From contig CM054060.1 of the NCBI GenBank assembly GCA_028641055.1, positions 237,798,833 through 237,862,832 on the forward strand: 64,000 nt of DNA. Reading direction: 5' to 3'. The stretch comes from Alopecurus myosuroides (lineage: Eukaryota > Streptophyta > Magnoliopsida > Poales > Poaceae). The position numbers were made by a program, and so were the translations under genes. Below, in pieces: positions 1 through 11,316 of this stretch. Position 1 is the stretch's first letter; each line of letters starts with the position of its first letter. The notes below the pieces were generated by a model, which did no database searches, was not told the DNA's origin, and saw only the letters and a list, made by a program, of their open reading frames with translations.

Positions 1-2473
1 ATTATGTCGATGATTTAAGTAGATATGTGAGTATATCTATTTAAAGGGAACAGAGTTTGACATTTTGAATTGGTTCAAAAGGTTGTTAATATGAAGTTAA
101 AATCAATGTAACAAGATAATCAAGTATTTATGATTGGATCATAAAGGATAAAGTTTGAGTTACAAGTTTAGCAAAACATCTGAGAAGTTGCAGAATTGTT
201 CTACAACTTATACTTCTCGAATACCCCACATTAGATTGGAGTATTCAAAAGACAAAATCAAACCCTGTTTGACATGGTAAGATTAATAAAATTGCCATTA
301 TAATTTTGTAGTTTATACATTAAGGACAACCGCTTTTACACTGAAAAAAAAAGAGCACCATCATGATCCGTTGAAATTGACAACATATAAGATATGGTTT
401 GGGTAATGACCCGAATTGTTATTTTTCTTAAGTTTTGGTATGCATAGTATGTGTAAAATGTGTACAACCAAAATAGGATAAATATATGTTTATAAGGTTA
501 TCCCAAATAAAACATTGGGTATTTCTCCTATCACCGAACCAAAAGACAAATGTTGTTTGTCAAAAAGGGTTGATTTCTCGAGAAAGTAGTTCTTGCGAAA
601 CAAGTGAGTGGGAGCACAGTACAAACTCAACGAGGTTAGAGAATCTTCGTTATCATGTCAAGAGTAGCGCAGCACTGGAAGTTGTTCCGAGGTTTACTAT
701 TTTGACTAAGTAGAAGACACTACAAATGTTGTAGATACTTCAAATGAGTTTGCGAACTGTACCAGAAAAGTCCAAAAACTTTATACTTATAACAACTTGT
801 GGTTTAAGTGTAAAGTGTTGTTTTGACAACAAAAGGACCTGGACCTTATAAAGGAAGCAAATGATGGGCCCTGGCTTCGTAAAATTGACTATGAGTCATT
901 ATATCCGCCATAGTATCCTTGTATGAATATCAAGTATGTGACTTGGTAGTCCTTTCGATAGGCATGATGCCTAGCGATAGCAAAAGGGTATATATAGCGA
1001 CAAAGACATGGATTTTACATCTTACTAAAATTGTACTTATCGAAAAGTTGTTTTCGACGAAGTTCAAAGAGTTAACTACTACAAGACTTTGATCTTCCGT
1101 AGTGATGCTAGTCTTTGCGGATAGTTCTAGCAAAAGGTTGCATATTATGATATGGCAGTTGAATAACAAAACCAACTCTCCTCTCAAGGAAGTTTTATCA
1201 AGGATGTGTACTTGACACAGTCTGAGAGTTTTGTAAAATTCAAAAAGGTTGCTAGAAAGGTATGCACACTTCAATGGTTGAAGTGAGCATAACGAAGTTG
1301 AAATCTTTACCTTAATGAAGTTATCAAAAGAGTTTGATTCCATCATGAACGATAAAGATGCTTGTAAAGTTACAAGAAATTAAGTGGGAGCGCTATGACA
1401 TATTTCCAATACTTTATGTAGATGACATATGGTTGATTGGAAAATATGTATTTTAAATTAACACGGTTAATATTTTCGATTTCATATTGATGAAAGGCTT
1501 AGAAGATATTGGGCATCGATGTCTATAAAAGATGGATTGACGCACCTGATATGATTGGAGCCAAATTACATAGATGAAATATTGAAGTAAGGCAATATGA
1601 AAATGGCAAGAAGGAGTTCTTGTCACATGGAAAATAATTGAGCAAGATTCATGTGTTTTGACACATGATGAGCATCATTGAAATTGAGATTTCTAAGTCA
1701 TGTTTCCATGCTATGTACACAACCAGATGAGTCCTATGCTATAAAATGTTATAGTAGGATAATTCATATGATGATTAGACAACAGTGGGAGAGATCCTTG
1801 TGTCATTTTAGAAATGCTAAGGATATGTTTTCCTATATAGTAATGACAAAATATTAGTTGTAATATGTTACACTAATAGTCTTGTCATTTATTCAAATAA
1901 TTTTATCTCAATTAAAATATGTGATGAAGGGTAGCACAATAGGATGGAAGAAAGTTCCATGCTGGATTTGAAAGAGTTTCAAAATTAAAATATTGTGACA
2001 GATACTACAACAAAGGCTAAAGTATATCGTTGTGTTAACAACTGATTATAAGCGTATTTTGTGTCAAGGAGTTCTTTTTGAACTTGGTGAATTTCCAAGA
2101 ATGCTGAAACTATGAAGCTACATTTTCACAATGTTAGTAACATCAGTTTAAGCTGAGGAATTAAGGTATCACCGGAACTTGGTGAGTTTCCAAGAATGCT
2201 AACACTATGAAGCTACATTTTCACAATGTTAGTGACATCAGTTTAAGCTGAGGAATTAAGTTTTCACCAATTGACCATATATATACAAAGCCATCTCATT
2301 AGAGAATGAGTGATGCGTGTAGACGCAAAGAACATGCAAATACAATAGGACCTGAACAGTTCAGATCTTTTTGATGATGTTTACCGCATGCGAAGCATGG
2401 TAATAACACTGGTACGCCATATGTGTTAAAGTGCTTACAGACTAGATTATTGACTCTAGTGCAAGTGGGAGAC
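1..2473 (+). pseudogene. Decayed Copia pol (integrase to RNase H), Angela/BARE-like
   Basis: This stretch has no long open frame, but broken pieces of a Copia polyprotein can be read on the plus strand. The first bases give an integrase-like YVDDLSRY segment. An RT active-site YVDDI is encoded at 1412-1429 after a leucine, and words near 1700-1760 resemble the RNase H-proximal RT end. The region runs directly into a polypurine tract (AAGTGGGAGA, about 2464-2472) and then an LTR at 2474, so it is the internal 3' part of the element that owns that LTR. Many stops and frameshifts make it non-coding. The 5' part lies outside the window. Lineage assignment rests mainly on the adjoining LTR. Confidence 0.8.
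2080..2268 (+). repeat. 95-bp tandem duplication near the 3' end of the Copia internal region
   Basis: Two adjacent copies with a period of 95 bp (2080-2174 and 2175-2268) start with GAACTTGGTGA and differ at only a few positions. The duplication sits about 200 bp upstream of the polypurine tract. It probably arose by replication slippage or unequal exchange in this copy. Confidence 0.9.
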
Positions 2474-4142
2474 TGAAGGGAATATGCCCGAGAGGCAATA
2501 ATAAAATGGTTATTATCTTATTCCTTGTTTATGATGAATGTTTATTTCTCATGCTAGAATTGTATTAACCGGAAACGTTGATACATGTGTGCTTAATAAA
2601 CAAACAATGGTTCCTAGTAAAGCCTCTCTTTTAACTAGCTCGTTGATTAATAGATGATCAAGGTTTCCTGATCATGAACATTGGATGTTATTAATAACGG
2701 GGTCATGTCATTAGAAGAATGATGTGATGAACATATACCCAAAGAGAATATAGCAATGCGATCAAGTCATTTAGTTTACATTGTTATATCAAACATACGA
2801 AGTAACTTATTCCTTAGACCTTGAGATCATGTCAATCACTGATACCGGAAGAGTGCTTTGATGGCATCAAACGTCACACCGTAACAGGGTGACTATAAAG
2901 GTGTCGTTAAGTATTCGGAAAGTATTAGTTGAGGATCATGGATCAAGAGTGGGATTTGTCCATCCAAATGACGGAGAGATATACTCTGGGCCCTCTCGGT
3001 GATATCACATCGAAACCGCTTGCAAGCACGTGATATGATCACAAGGATGTTATATCACGGGAACGAGAAAAGAGTACTTGTCGGTAACGAGATTGAACAA
3101 GGTATGGTTGATACCAATGATCGAATCTCGGACAAGTAAAATATCGCGAGACAAAGGGAATAGTTCACGACGTTGTTGGTTCACACGATCACGAGAGTCA
3201 TCGTTGAATATATAGGAGTCATCACGGATCTCCAGATCCCGCTGTTGATTATTGATCGGAGAGGAGTCTCGATCATGTCTATCTTATTCGCGAACCGTAG
3301 GGTGACACACTTAAGGTTCGATGACGCATTTGAGAGGATACGGAATATCGGAGAAAAGTTTGGACAGCACCGAAATTGTTTCGGGGAATATTGAAATAGT
3401 CATCGAAATTGTTTCGAGTAATTTTGAAATAGTTCAAGGGGATTCTTATCAAATGATTGTTAATAGATTTAACAACTAACTCAAGGGGTTATATGTTAAT
3501 GTTTGTTAATGGAATTAACAAATATTAAAATAAAGAAATAAAATTGTTTTATTTATTTATTAAAGAAAACCCTTGGGATTTTGAGTGGGAATTAATGGAA
3601 GAATGAGTGGGTTGAGTGGAGACTCCACTCACATGATGAGGGAGAGGTGGAGGCAGCCAAAAATTCGTGGCTGCCATCCCCTCCTATAAAAGGAGGGGTG
3701 AGAGCTCCCTCTCCCCACACACACACTTGTGTCATCTCTTCCTCCCTCCTGCCGCTGCTCCACCACTTGTTCGTGCGCTTGGCGAAGCCCTGAGCAATGT
3801 TTTTCTCCACCACACCACGCCGTCGTGCTGCTGGAGTTCCGAGGGATCCTCTACTTCCGCGCCCCGCTGGAACGAGGGAACGGAGGTCGTCATCAACCGT
3901 ACGTGTGACCGATCACGGATGCACCGCCGGATTGCGGTGCCATCTTCTCGCTATCGGGATCGGTGTGAGTACGACTACGCCAACAACGAGATTTGATCTC
4001 GTACCACTTTGAGTCTTCGAGGGTATGTGTTCTCCTTAACCCTCTTGTTGCCCGTTGCACTTCATCTCATAGATTAGATCTTGGCCTTTCGGGTATCTCT
4101 CGCGTAGGAAAATTTTTGTTTTCTATGCTACGTTCCCCTTCA
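2474..4142 (+). mobile_element. 3' LTR of an Angela/BARE-like Copia retrotransposon
   Basis: The LTR begins TGAAGGGAATATGCCC just after a polypurine tract and ends ...GCTACGTTCCCCTTCA, about 1.67 kb, which is the usual size and has the usual end motifs for this Triticeae Copia group. It contains a TATAAAAG box at 3685 and a pyrimidine-rich region after it. The following bases, CTGTG (4143-4147), should be the target duplication, but the element's other end is outside the window, so this cannot be tested. The element appears to lie in an intron of the antisense gene of the outer Gypsy. Confidence 0.85.
3685..3692 (+). promoter_or_regulatory. TATA box of the Angela-like LTR
   Basis: TATAAAAG lies between short GGAGGGG/CCCCTCC arms about two thirds into the LTR, where Copia LTR promoters are normally found. 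Confidence 0.6.
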
Positions 4143-4204
4143 CTGTGTACAGTCGTGTATAGGCTCAAGTTTTATCTCTCTAACTCCGCGAGGAATTTTT
4201 GCAG

Positions 4205-5175
4205 GCCGTTCTTGATTCCTTGGCTGCTTTTGGGCGTCGGCTTCTTTCGGCTGAGGCGGATTGTGCTTCTCTTCGGGAAGAGCGTGACCAGCTCGTCCAG
4301 GATGGCCTCACCCTTCAAAGTGAGCCGCCACACGCCTTTTTCCTTAGTTCCGTTTCTTCCTGGTCGTGACTGTTATTTTAATTGCACCCTTTATACTGCA
4401 GATGAGGTTAATCGCTTGAAATCCGAGAAGGCAGAGGCTTCCTCTTGGGTGAAAGACCTTGAAAAGGAGATGGAGTCTACTCGAAAGGAGTTGGAGTCCA
4501 CGCGCAAGCACTCAGCCGATAGTCTCGCGGGGGCCCAGGAAGCCTTGAAGTAGCTGGAGGAGGCGAGCGTGAAGCACGACAGTGATCTGGTCGGCGTCCT
4601 CCGTCCCTTGGCCCAGACTTTGGCTGGTGAGTCACGCTTGAATTTCTTTCGACTGTGGCTCATTATTTTCACTTTCTGATGTTTACCCGCTCCGTCTTTG
4701 TTTAGGCTCTATTGGAGTTGGGATAGAGCTACGCGGAGGGATTCGGGTCGACGCCCTCATGGATGCGTGTACTCAGCTGCAGGAGCATGGAAACAAGGCT
4801 TGCTTCCTCATCCGCGATGTTGCCCAAGTGCTGACGCAACTGCATCAATGCCTACTCGTGGATGTGCCAGTTCCTCCAACTCTTGGTGGCCTCGTGCAAG
4901 TTTTCCTGGGCGAGGATGATCCCCTTCAGGAGTACTCCCTTGCGCAAACCGAGTGTGGAGCTAAGACGGCTATCCAGTTTTCCCTGGCGCACGACGTCTC
5001 GGGTGACCTGGAGAAGGTGTACTCGGAGTTTCCTCGAGACTCGTCGGGCAAAAAGGTAGCGCTTCGTCCTTTTGGCGACCGTGCGGGGAGGCTTGCGAAG
5101 ACGCTCTCTGAGGTAGTTTCCCGCGGCCGTAGTGGAAAGCCTGCTGCGAGTGGATCTACCTCCGTAATTCCTTAG
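4205..5175 (+). pseudogene. Antisense-gene fragment A: last three exons of a Gypsy-associated spliced ORF
   Basis: I read three exons: 4205-4319, 4402-4626 and 4706-5175. They are bounded by ...TTGCAG, GTGAGC, ...CTGCAG, GTGAGT and ...TTTAG, and joined they keep one frame ending at 5175. The protein is a charged coiled coil (repeated ESTRKELESTRK-like heptads) followed by a globular end containing GAKTAIQFSLAHDV. That segment aligns by eye with the C-terminal exons of fragment B (27446-27954) and of the inner Gypsy antisense gene (35944-36383). An in-frame TAG at 4551-4553 breaks exon 2 of the fragment. The upstream exons are cut off by the LTR ending at 4142. The function of this protein family in Tat elements is unknown. 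Confidence 0.65.
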
Positions 5176-5414
5176 GTTGACCGTTGTTTCTGTATGTTTT
5201 GGTTTGTAATGAACCTTGGTGAAAGATCATATTCCGTTTTTATAATTGATGACAACATAACTATAGGACTAATGTCTATCTGAGAGTACTTGCAGGTCCT
5301 ATTTGATATATATGAAAATGCCCAGGTTCATCAAGGATAAAATATCTATGGGTTACAAAAATGTTTCTAATGGAAAGAGCTCGAAGAAACAAAGTTGGGG
5401 TGCCATTTTTGCAA

Positions 5415-5800
5415 CCAGCGGAGGCTCCGGTGAAACCACCGGAACCTCCGCCCCATGCATTTCCCAGCTACTTCCAGGCGCTGGCCTCCGGTGGAACCTC
5501 CGATGTAGCCTCCGCTAAAAACACCTTCGGGTGCATAAGAGCGGAGGCTGCAGCGGAGCCTCCGGTGAACATCCGGTGGGCGGAGCCTCCGCTGGCTCCA
5601 CTGTGGGGTTAGCCTCCGGTGTAGCCTGCGCTAAAAACACCTTCGGGTGCATAAGAGCGGTGGCTGCAGCGGAGCCTCCGGTGTGCGGAGCCTCCGCCGG
5701 CACCACCGGAGTCTCCGCCCTGAAGGATCCAGGATGAAGCAAACGAGCTGCGCGTGTGCACGCAAGTGAAGACCACCGGAGCCTCCGGTGGAAACACCGC
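5415..5800 (+). repeat. CCGG-hairpin / GGAGGCTCCG motif cluster in the LTR U3
   Basis: Variants of GGAGGCTCCGGTG and CACCGGAGCCTCCG recur many times. They include the 18-mer TCCGGTGAAACCACCGGA (5426-5443), a perfect 7-bp inverted repeat around AAAC. A longer version of the cluster is in the 3' LTR (about 25805-26215), and further copies lie at 23101-23241 upstream of the third ORF. The position upstream of the TATA box suggests an enhancer-like array; this is inference. Confidence 0.7.
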
Positions 5801-5848
5801 AGCCTCCCGTGCTGCGTGGACTGCTCAACGACCACATTGGGGAAGGGT

Positions 5849-5856
5849 TATTTAAA
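5849..5856 (+). promoter_or_regulatory. Probable TATA box of the Copia 5' LTR
   Basis: TATTTAAA follows the CCGG-motif cluster and is also present in the 3' LTR at 26256-26263. Position and conservation between LTRs support a core promoter, which the LARD insertion about 230 bp downstream has separated from gag. Confidence 0.55.
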
Positions 5857-6082
5857 GCCCTTCCCCTACCTCATAAATGCCAAGCTTTTCCCACTCTCTC
5901 TCCTAGCCATTAATGAAAGCTTCAACCTCCTAGATCTCCCTCTCCAACCACCCAAACACTCTGAAACTTTGTGGAGAGCTAGAGGAGACCTAGATCCGTG
6001 ATTCCACCAAATGAATTTCAAATCCAGCCACCACATCCTAGTAGATCTAGAATCCTACTTGAGGCTTAGAAACCTTAGTAGA

Positions 6083-9000
6083 TGTAACACCTGGGGTGTT
6101 ACCCTAATAGGAAGTGTTTGTTTTCTTTTTTGCTTGCATCACATGCATCACATGAGCATTGCATTCTGTTTTTCAAAACAACTCAAATTCAAAACAATTT
6201 AAACTTTCACACCTTGTTTCAAAATTTCCAATTTCAAACTTGTAAACTAAACCACTCATTTGTTTTTCAATAGTTTGAAATTGTTTTAATCAAATTGCCT
6301 GTTAATAAAATTTTCCCCTTTGCTAAAAACCCTAATGGCAAATTAAAAAATCCAAATCAAATCAATCTTATTTATCATATTTCAATATGGGTTTAAATAT
6401 TAAAATTTGACAAACAAATTAAATTCAATAATGTTTGTTTAATTGCTTGAGCTTATTAACTAGAATTTGCTTTTCCAAATTTCCCAAATCAAACCTTATT
6501 TGAAATTCAACTAACCACTTAGAAATCAAACTAATATTTCCAATTTTGAAATCATTAACTAACCTTTGCTTTTGATTATTGTTTGCAACTTAATAAAATT
6601 ATTTATCAAATAAATACCCCAAACTCTATTTGGAGAATTCAACTAACTATTTTAAATCAAATTCAAACTTTCAAACTTGTGAAAAATAATGCTGACCTTT
6701 GCTTGACATTGTTGTTTTGAACACTAAAAAAAATAGTCCTAAAAAAAAACATAACCCTAACCTTTATCATTTTCTCTCCCTATCTCTTTTACAAAAAAAA
6801 GGGGATCAAAAGAAATAAAAAACACAAAAGGAGACAGGCCCCCCTTCCCTTTCTTTTTTCTTTCCAGCCCAATTTTCTTTTTCCCTCCAGCCCATCCCCC
6901 TAAGCCCACCTATTTCCCCACTCAAGCCCACCCCCACGTTGTCCTCTACCCCGCTGTCGTCATCGCCATGTACGAACCATCTTCCCACCACCCGATCACC
7001 TCCCCCCCCCCTCCGATGCTGCTCCGTACAAGCACCAGCTCCCCATAAGACCTAGCCTACCCCTCTGCTCACCCTAGAGCCCTAGCCCTCCTCTCTGCCG
7101 TGCCGCCACCTCTCCCTTTCCTTCCCCCACCCGAACCACCTATTCACCGAGAACATCCACCGGCCACCCCAGCTTGCCGCCATAGACAGCAGCCCCCTCT
7201 AGCTCCACTTTCATGTCCGAGAGGGTTTCCTAGGTCCCCTCTTACGGTTCCTAGGCTACACGCCTCCTCTCGTTTCTTCAGGAGCTCGGCGACAGGCCGC
7301 CTCCCCGACGCTCTCCTTTCGGCCAGCACGGCGGCGCCGTCGTTTCGGGTTTCTCCGATCGTCGAGACCTTGTCCTGGAGGTGTACCTTGCTGCCCGCTT
7401 CTTCCTGGCGCGACACTTCATCGGGATCCATCTCGAAGCCCCGTCGAGATCGACGTCTTCTCCGACGCGTACTCCCGGCAGAGCGCGCGTCCGCGCCACG
7501 TTCGTCACCACCTGTACTCCTCCGTCCTCTCCGACGTGACCTCTGGGTGAGCACCTCATACATTTTTCCCCCCTCTATCGCTTGGGTTGCATGCCGTACG
7601 TGTTCGTTTGTGCGATTGGAGGGTTGGCCGCCATGGCAGCAAGCTCGAGAGCTGCGGCTGCTCGTCCTGGCGCCTCGTTCCGTGCATGCACACACAAGCA
7701 GCACGACACGCCCACCAGCACAACCGAGTGTCCCCGGTGCCCTCTAGCTCATGTATCCGCTCCAGGTACAAGCAACGCTGCTTGATCTCTGCGTCCCACG
7801 TTTCTGAACCTGAATACTGAAGAAGTGTAATTCTGTGCTAAAGTTCAGTTAGCGCGCAGCAGTGGGGTTAACTTTGCTCGCAATCGCATACTATCACGAA
7901 ACAAACGATAGTCGCACTGGCCTTGTTCCCCTGCCCCGCACCGCGAGCTCGCGGGATCGATCCCCCGCGGCCGCAAGACTTTTTTCGCGAATTCCATCGC
8001 GCGCGCGGCCCCACCCTTCAGGGACCGCTACTGCCACCTCACAGTGCACCCGCCTCGTTGGCACGCCAGCAGGGTTTCGCCCACGGGTCAGTGGCTAGGG
8101 CTAGTTTGCTGCACGGTAACAAATAACTCCCAGCACGTTTCTTTTAATTCCAGTCCCCTAATTTTTACAGATTAGTCCTCTATTTTAAATTGATAATAAC
8201 TTTCAAAATATAACTCTAAATAACAAAAATAAAATATGTTTATTGTTCTAAATTAAATTGTCTACCCAACTATGCCATTTGTTTTATGTTTTGAATTTTC
8301 AAAATGCAATTCAAATTTGAATTCAAATAATTCAATTGTAATTTGCAACAATTCATAAATAATTCATACCAATTCCAAATAAGGCAAATAAAATATGTTT
8401 TCCATACCATTTTGAATAACCTTTTCAAATATAAATTTTGTTTCATGGTTTGAATAATTTAAATTGCCCAAATAATTTAATCCTTGTTTAATTCATTTAA
8501 ATTTGATAAAATCATAACTTGCTCAAAATAAAATAATTTTGAACATGCAAAATATGTTTTCAAACCATCAAAGTGTGAACTTTTCAAATGTGAGTTTGAA
8601 ATTATGTTTTGAACAAATAAAACTTCAATTAAATTCAAACTTGTTTCAAATCCATTTAAAACTTGTTTAATATTGTTTAATTCATAATTAAATTATCCTA
8701 ATTCCAATTTCAATATTTGAAACATGTAATCCAACTAAAATTTGATGTTCTTTTCAAATACAAATTTTGTTAATTGTTTTGAACACTTTAACTTCATGAA
8801 AACAACAATTGCTTGTGTGACATGTTTAAGTAACCAAACTTTCCACACTTAACCAATAATTTCCAAACTTGTTAAACCTTATTTCAATTGGTTCTATTGT
8901 TGTTATTTTGCTGTTTTCCTCATCCATGCATCATGCTAATCCACCTTCACCTGTTGATTAGTTGGAAAACAAATCATCCAACCATAATTCATGGGTTGTT

Positions 9001-10838
9001 CATATGCAACTCAAATTGCATATGGGTCCATTTAAATTTGTTTATCTTGTCAACTAGTTTACCTTGATGCATCTTTAAACCTGTCATGCATCCATATCTT
9101 GATCATGCTGGATCTTTTGCCGTAGTAGTAATTGTTGCATCCGGTGTTTGTTCGAGGTTCGTTGCTTCTTCCCGGATAGGACGTTGAGATGATGTGAGCA
9201 ACGACAAGTTCTGCTACCTTGCGGGATCTCAGGCAAGTATACTCACTTGTTGCCTGCCTTTCATCACTTGTTACCGATTCTTTCCGTTGTTCTTATTCTA
9301 GCCTGTTGATACGATGCTTGTGTCTCGATCCTATCGTATGTTTACCTTGCTGCCATGATATAGCCTTTCCTTCCACGTCCTATTAACTGTTGATTGTTTA
9401 CCTCGTTGGCCTTCGTGTCGTAGCTGCATGCTTAGGTTGTTTTGCTCGAGTCTGTTACCCGTTACTTTCCGTTACTAGATTACTTTTATGTTCTGGGGGG
9501 GCTCGATGTTTAATCAATCAATCATGCTAATGTTACTATTAATAATAATTTGATGATAAGGCACCGGCAGGAGGCCCTTGTGGTTTTGAGGCCTGCTAGT
9601 GTCGACCCTAATAGGAAAAGGGTCTTGTCTACTGATCCATGATGAGCGCACTACCCGCATGTGGGAAGCGAGTATGGGCGCCCCCCTCAATTTGACTCGA
9701 TTCGCATCTCGTCCAAATCGCCTCATTTAGTTCGGGTTTTCCATTTGCTGCATGCATGATCTTGCGAGCCCTTGGATCCCGGGTGGAACTTTCGTAGTCG
9801 GCATATAGGGGGACACAGTCTTAGAGTGCTATGAGGGTCCATTTTCTTCTGGGCTCGATTAGCCGTGCGCCCAAGGTGCTTTGGGCTTGATGCGAAGAAG
9901 AGTTGAGTTGTGTAGAGTACCTCGCTTGGTGGGTTGATCCCCCGTCTGGCGGGTTATTCTTGCGTGTACGGCCAAATTGGTGCAACCCTGCAGGGATAAT
10001 CTTCTCGAGAAGCCGTGTTTTCCGGGGTTATGGATTACTTGGTGAAAGTACTGGCTAACAAGTACTCAGGACAACTTAAACCTAATGATTAACAATCTTA
10101 CACCCAATGATTAACAACTTGACTAGTAATAGGCTTATTGACACAATAATCTGAACCATCATTAATTCAACTGCGTGAGTTATCCTCGGATTGCTTCTTT
10201 GGATAAAGGGGCGAGATCCAGGATGGGTTTGTTTGAAGTTATCTTTCAGTTGGTTACCATACTCGATCTTATCTTCTTTCTGGTAGCCGGAAGTTATAGT
10301 ATCCCTCTGTAGATGGTTAGTGCAGCCCGCTGTCGCTTATTTGCAATAACCCCTTCCTTCCCGTTGATACCAAAGTATTTGTATCTTGTGATGACTGGCT
10401 ACGCCGGTATCTTGTGAGTATGGGTTATCCACTTGCCAGTACTTAACCGTACTGACCCACGAATCTTTTTCGTGGCTGCATATTCAACATTGCAGTCAAC
10501 AGGTTTGAAGTCTGACGACGTTAGCTTGGGAATCCCTCCGGCTTGGCCTGGGCAGGGATTGGACGCTCTCGGTTATCTTCAGGACTCTTAGTCCAATTTG
10601 GATCTTGTCCGTAGCCGGACGCTATGTTGTTTCTTCCGCTGTTATTTGGATCTTTGTATTGTATCAGTTGTATCCCTGGCTCGTCTGAGTCATCTTGTAT
10701 CTATCTGTTTCTGTTGTAATTGTGGAATATTCGTGAACTATTGTAATGTTATCACAAGTGGCAACCTGGAATCGGTTATTACGTGGATTTTGGCGGGAAT
10801 GCTGAAATCTGCATAGTGCCCGATCTCGGGGCGTCACA
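6083..10838 (+). repeat. 5' LTR of the LARD
   Basis: The LTR starts with a perfect hairpin (GTAACACC-TGG-GGTGTTAC, 6084-6102). It is a mosaic of AT-rich stretches full of TTTGAAATTC-like words (about 6130-6740 and 8140-8900), a GC-rich block with open but unrecognised frames (about 6830-8110), and a mixed 3' part ending ...GATCTCGGGGCGTCACA. The open frames in the GC-rich block have no recognised domain and I do not call them genes. Confidence 0.93.
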
Positions 10839-11316
10839 GATGGTATCAGAGCCTTGGTTCCGATTCCCGAGATTGTTTCGATACGAATGGTTATCGAAGC
10901 AACGGGTCTGCAAAGCCTGTAGGATAACCTAGCTAACGGTCGTTGTTTCTAGAATGTCAAAAACTAATTCTGCTAAACTATTTTGGAAAAACATCTCAAT
11001 AGGATTCTTGTTTTCTCCTTATCCCTATTCTATTTCCCCTCCCATCTTATTTGTTTTTGGAGTCTACTCTCGTACTCAATCTTTCAAAGTGTTGGGATCC
11101 TACGTGGGTGGACGTTTTCTGAGCCTTTAACCTAATAGGTTCGATCATCGGAAGATTCCTGGTGGAAGAACATCGTCGTCAGCCCGAGCAAGAATCTCTT
11201 GTTAGTGGTGTCGAGGAGATCAACTGGAAGCACGAAGAATCGATCGTCGAACTTTTTTCCCCTCCCGGGATAGCAGGTGGATTGCGAGGGCGCAATCCCT
11301 TGTTAGTGGTGTCGTC
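10839..11316 (+). other. 478-bp internal domain of the LARD with primer-binding site
   Basis: TGGTATCAGAGCCTTGG starts at 10841, two bases after the LTR, and matches the initiator-Met tRNA primer site. The rest is non-coding and holds two copies of CTTGTTAGTGGTGTCG (about 11199 and 11299). The second copy abuts the 3' LTR, where a purine tract would be expected, so an internal deletion between short repeats is plausible. Confidence 0.85.

Larger units (their letters stand above)
5220..6082 (+). repeat. 5' LTR of the Maximus-like Copia, left part
   Basis: This part matches 25608-26480 of the 3' LTR and stops at ...CCTTAGTAGA, where the LARD begins. The rest of the LTR resumes at 16082. In a short sample at the LTR start the two copies differ at roughly 5% of sites, and there are indels in the GGAGGCTCCGG-rich part, so the element is older than the LARD in it. 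Confidence 0.92.

Noticed and set aside
2080..2268. CRISPR-like or satellite array
   Set aside because: Only two adjacent 95-bp copies with no spacers, inside a plant retroelement; a simple tandem duplication.
3993..4553. Continuous 186-codon ORF crossing the Angela-like LTR end
   Set aside because: It runs out of an LTR into intron and exons of fragment A in mixed frames; the splice-bounded coiled-coil frame explains the region better.
5515..5837. Overlapping ORFs within the CCGG-motif cluster (and 25755-26262)
   Set aside because: They are translations of the GGAGGCTCCGG repeats in several frames and show no family similarity.
7100..7747. Proline/arginine-rich ORFs in both strands of the LARD LTR (also 12376-12979)
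   Set aside because: They overlap on both strands in a GC-rich block, have no recognised domain and differ in start between the two LTR copies. Chance open frames in GC-rich DNA explain them.
10841..10857. tRNA gene fragments at primer sites (also 16560, 43860, 58600)
   Set aside because: These are retroelement primer-binding sites next to LTR ends. They are too short and in the complement sense of tRNA 3' ends.
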